NCBI GenBank assembly: GCA_937934385.1
Contig: CALGZV010000426.1
Location: 1 to 8,103, forward strand
Direction: 5' to 3'
Source of the DNA: an uncultured Clostridia bacterium
GTDB lineage: Bacteria > Bacillota > Clostridia > Oscillospirales > CAG-272
Length of the DNA: 8,103 nucleotides
The translations under genes were made by a program, and so were the position numbers. The notes under the pieces were generated by a model. The model was given only the letters and a program-made list of their open reading frames with translations, was not told the origin of the DNA and ran no database searches. Below are positions 6,801 to 8,103 of the stretch, piece by piece. The first letter of the stretch is position 1. Each line of letters starts with the position of its first letter.

Positions 6801-7115
6801 TCAGAGCTTTATCTCGATCTCAACGCCCGCCGGAAGCTCAAGGCTCATCATTGCTTCAATAGTCTTCTGTGAAGGTTTTATTACATCAATGAGTCTCTTG
6901 TGAGTTCTCATCTCAAACTGCTCGCGGCTGTCCTTATACTTATGAACTGCGCGAAGGATCGTTACGATCTCTTTATCTGTAGGAAGCGGTACGGGACCGG
7001 AAACTGTTGCGCCGTTGCGCTTTGCAGTTTCAACAATCTTTTCCGCAGCCATATCGATAAGAGTGTGATCGTAGCTCTTCAGTCTGATTCTGAGCTTTTC
7101 CTTTACTGCTGCCAT
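6801..7115 (-). CDS. rpsJ: 30S ribosomal protein S10 (NusE)
   Basis: S10 is a 30S head protein and, as NusE, a partner of NusB and NusG in transcription antitermination and coupling (family knowledge). The product from ATG 7115 is 104 residues: [20 protein letters not shown] (6-25), [20 protein letters not shown] (35-54), [16 protein letters not shown] (63-78) and [11 protein letters not shown] at the end. An upstream in-frame ATG at 7160 would add 15 residues ([15 protein letters not shown]), but it runs through the Shine-Dalgarno AAGGAGG (7124-7130) and is not part of S10. It is the first gene of the operon, behind a leader of about 294 nt. Confidence 0.97.
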   Translation of the reverse strand: MAAVKEKLRIRLKSYDHTLIDMAAEKIVETAKRNGATVSGPVPLPTDKEIVTILRAVHKYKDSREQFEMRTHKRLIDVIKPSQKTIEAMMSLELPAGVEIEIKL

Positions 7116-7409
7116 CTGTTTTTCCTCCTTGAAAAATATGTCAGGGGGAATACGCATCAAATGCCCGTTTTGCGTGTACAGTCTCCGCTCGGGTTATAGC
7201 GGAAATCGGCGCACACCGTGCCGGGTGTTTCGGCATCTTCCATTAAAAATAACGGATAAGCCGAACCGCGTCCGGAACAGCCATGCCGTAACTTTTAATG
7301 TAAGCTGCCGTTTGATACGATGCCGCCCGGTTTAAAAACTCGGACATACTCCGCGGAAATTCCCCGTGTAATTACACACAGCCACCTTCCGCCTCATCGC
7401 ACATCAAGC
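7116..7409 (-). promoter_or_regulatory. Long structured 5' leader of the S10 operon
   Basis: From the predicted start near 7409 to rpsJ, the message has about 294 untranslated bases. Possible stems in order are: GCGGAAG/UUUCCGC (7386-7392 with 7353-7359), enclosing the palindrome GUGUAAUUACAC (7366-7377); GUUU/AAAC around 7330-7340; the 80-nt hairpin 7231-7310; ACACC/GGUGU (7224-7228 with 7213-7217); UCCGCU/AGCGGA (7198-7203 with 7184-7189); and ACGCA/UGCGU (7171-7175 with 7152-7156). GGGGAAU (7359-7365) can also pair with AUUCCCC (7145-7151) just ahead of the ribosome binding site. No intrinsic terminator is evident. I do not recognise the leader as a named RNA family. Confidence 0.55.
7231..7310 (-). 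other. 80-nt imperfect hairpin in the S10 leader
   Basis: Arms 7286-7310 and 7231-7255 are each 25 nt and align without gaps. They form 21 Watson-Crick pairs and one G-U pair, with only three mismatches (G-A, A-G and U-U). The 30-nt cap folds again as GCUG-UU-CCG-GACG-CGG-UU-CGGC (7260-7281), with a symmetric UU/UU internal loop. The G-U pair and the G-U in the cap form only in minus-strand RNA, which fits transcription toward rpsJ. Confidence 0.7.
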
Positions 7410-7415
7410 TTTACT

Positions 7416-7444
7416 ATTATACAATAAAAAGAAAAATTTTGCAA
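7416..7444 (-). promoter_or_regulatory. Sigma-A promoter of the S10 operon
   Basis: On the minus strand, TTGCAA (7439-7444) and a perfect TATAAT (7416-7421) are separated by 17 bases. Transcription should begin near 7409. The stretch just upstream (about 7445-7500) has several A and T tracts that may act as an UP element. This is the only good promoter seen for the ribosomal genes in the window. Confidence 0.8.
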
Positions 7445-7511
7445 TAGATTTAGAAATTTTTTTATGTTTTTTTCATCTTTTACAATTTGTTCACAATATT
7501 CTCCACCAAAA

Positions 7512-7561
7512 CCGAATTTCGACATAAAAAAATAATTTTCATTCCCACCCGTCGAAATCGG
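7512..7561. repeat. Inverted repeat between the divergent promoters
   Basis: ATTTCGAC (7516-7523) and GTCGAAAT (7551-7558) are exact inverted copies 27 bases apart. They can be extended by CCG/CGG if A7515 is skipped. It lies midway between the two divergent promoters and could be an operator or chance; no protein is assigned. Confidence 0.4.
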
Positions 7562-7576
7562 TCGATATCTTTTTGC

Positions 7577-7614
7577 CGTAAAAGTCCATTTTACGATAAA
7601 AAGTTCATTTTATC
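7577..7614. promoter_or_regulatory. Two tandem palindromes ahead of the AbrB-like gene promoter
   Basis: CGTAAAA-GTCCA-TTTTACG (7577-7595) and GATAAAA-AGTTCA-TTTTATC (7595-7614) are perfect 7-bp dyads that share one base and resemble each other (TAAAA..GTYCATTTTA). Their centres are about 18-19 bp apart. They end three bases before the -35 box at 7617. The arrangement is that of a double operator; which regulator binds is not shown by the sequence. Confidence 0.5.
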
Positions 7615-7616
7615 CA

Positions 7617-7645
7617 TTGACATTTTTTTGCAATTATGGTAAAAT
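7617..7645 (+). promoter_or_regulatory. Sigma-A promoter of the AbrB-like gene
   Basis: A consensus TTGACA (7617-7622) is separated by 17 bases from TAAAAT (7640-7645), which is preceded by TGG, an extended -10. The start of transcription should be near 7652, giving an AT-rich leader of about 78 nt. The promoter points away from the S10 operon. Confidence 0.85.
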
Positions 7646-7729
7646 AAATCCAACATGAGACATATACTGCGCTCATACACAAAAAATACAAATTAAAATT
7701 AAAAAATTACAAAAAGGAGAATGAAAAAT

Positions 7730-7981
7730 ATGAAATCAACAGGAATCGTAAGAAAAATCGACGAACTCGGCCGTATTGTTCTTCCTATAGAAATCAGAAA
7801 CACACTCGATATCAAATCAAAGGACTCAATTGAAATATTTGTCGATGACGACAAGATCGTACTCAAAAAATACCAACCCTCATGCATATTCTGCGGTAAT
7901 TCCGACTATGTAACCATTTTCCGCGGTAAACTTGTTTGTGCCGACTGCATCGCAGCAATAAAGCGCTCCATAGTTCAGTAA
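7730..7981 (+). CDS. AbrB/SpoVT-family transcriptional regulator with C-terminal zinc ribbon
   Basis: The first 49 residues are a complete AbrB-type swapped-hairpin DNA-binding domain: MKSTGIVRKIDELGRIVLPI (1-20), then EIRNTLDIKSKDSIEIFVDD (21-40) and KIVLKKY. This closely follows the N-terminus of Bacillus AbrB, a dimeric regulator of transition-state genes (family knowledge). Instead of the usual AbrB C-terminal domain there is a short C52-x2-C55-x14-C70-x2-C73 segment, probably a zinc ribbon. The protein has 83 residues. ATG 7730 was preferred because AAGGAG (7714-7719) lies ten bases upstream; the ATG at 7721 is only one base from it. The gene is monocistronic, divergent from the S10 operon, with its own promoter and terminator. 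Its targets cannot be read from the window. Confidence 0.9.
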   Translation: MKSTGIVRKIDELGRIVLPIEIRNTLDIKSKDSIEIFVDDDKIVLKKYQPSCIFCGNSDYVTIFRGKLVCADCIAAIKRSIVQ

Positions 7982-8042
7982 TTTTTTCCTATTTATTTTT
8001 ATTACATTTTATTATATATATTATCATAATTAATAATTATTT

Positions 8043-8074
8043 AAAGCTCCGGCGTACATACGCCGGAGCTTTTT
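8043..8074 (+). terminator. Intrinsic terminator after the AbrB-like gene
   Basis: A 13-bp GC-rich stem (8043-8055 with 8060-8072, core GCTCCGGCG/CGCCGGAGC) with a tiny loop is followed by a run of T to 8074. It lies 61 bases after the stop codon, behind a very AT-rich stretch. It should end plus-strand transcription. Confidence 0.9.
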
Positions 8075-8103
8075 GTATGCGGAAAACCGCAAAGCACGGT
8101 ACA

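Noticed and set aside
7116..7160. Upstream in-frame ATG at 7160 as the rpsJ start
   Set aside because: The extra 15 residues are unlike S10, run through the AAGGAGG ribosome binding site, and leave no such site upstream of 7160.
7157..7243. 28-codon open frame in the S10 leader (ATG at 7243..7241)
   Set aside because: No Shine-Dalgarno precedes it and its ATG lies inside the arm of the 80-nt hairpin, so it is not supported as a leader peptide.
7721..7729. ATG at 7721 as the start of the AbrB-like gene
   Set aside because: It is only one base from GGAG; ATG 7730 has normal spacing and gives the conserved MKSTGIVRKIDELGR start.

Overview
This window holds the promoter-proximal part of a bacterial S10-spc ribosomal protein operon on the minus strand, plus one small divergent regulator on the plus strand. 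In transcription order the ribosomal genes are rpsJ, rplC, rplD, rplW, rplB, rpsS, rplV, rpsC, rplP, rpmC, rpsQ (S10 block) and rplN, rplX, rplE, rpsN (start of the spc block). All are complete. rpsH would be next but is not seen before the left edge. The organism looks like a member of the Bacillota, class Clostridia. The reasons are strong AGGAGG ribosome binding sites, S14 of the short zinc-binding type, L24 with a CxxC..CxxC ribbon, a glycine/arginine-rich tail on S3 and an AbrB-type regulator with a C-terminal zinc ribbon. A placement near Oscillospirales/Ruminococcaceae is inference from protein flavour only.

Layout from right to left: an intrinsic terminator (about 8043-8074) ends the plus-strand AbrB-like gene (7730-7981). 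That gene has a near-consensus extended -10 promoter (7617-7645) preceded by two tandem palindromes (7577-7614). An AT-rich zone (about 7420-7560) separates this from the minus-strand operon promoter (7416-7444). The operon message then begins with a leader of about 294 nt that contains an 80-nt imperfect hairpin (7231-7310) before rpsJ (6801-7115).

Most genes are packed with 0-20 nt spacers, each carrying a good Shine-Dalgarno sequence; rplD/rplW abut and rpsC/rplP overlap by one base. Two internal spacers stand out, rpsJ-rplC (167 nt) and rpsQ-rplN (184 nt), and at least 121 nt follow rpsN. All three are rich in inverted repeats. The rpsQ-rplN spacer lies exactly at the classical S10/spc boundary, but I see no convincing promoter there.

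The proteins work together as core parts of the small (S3, S10, S14, S17, S19) and large (L2, L3, L4, L5, L14, L16, L22, L23, L24, L29) subunits. The genes themselves are conventional. The parts worth a second look are the structured non-coding segments, the S3 tail and the promoter architecture of the AbrB-like gene.
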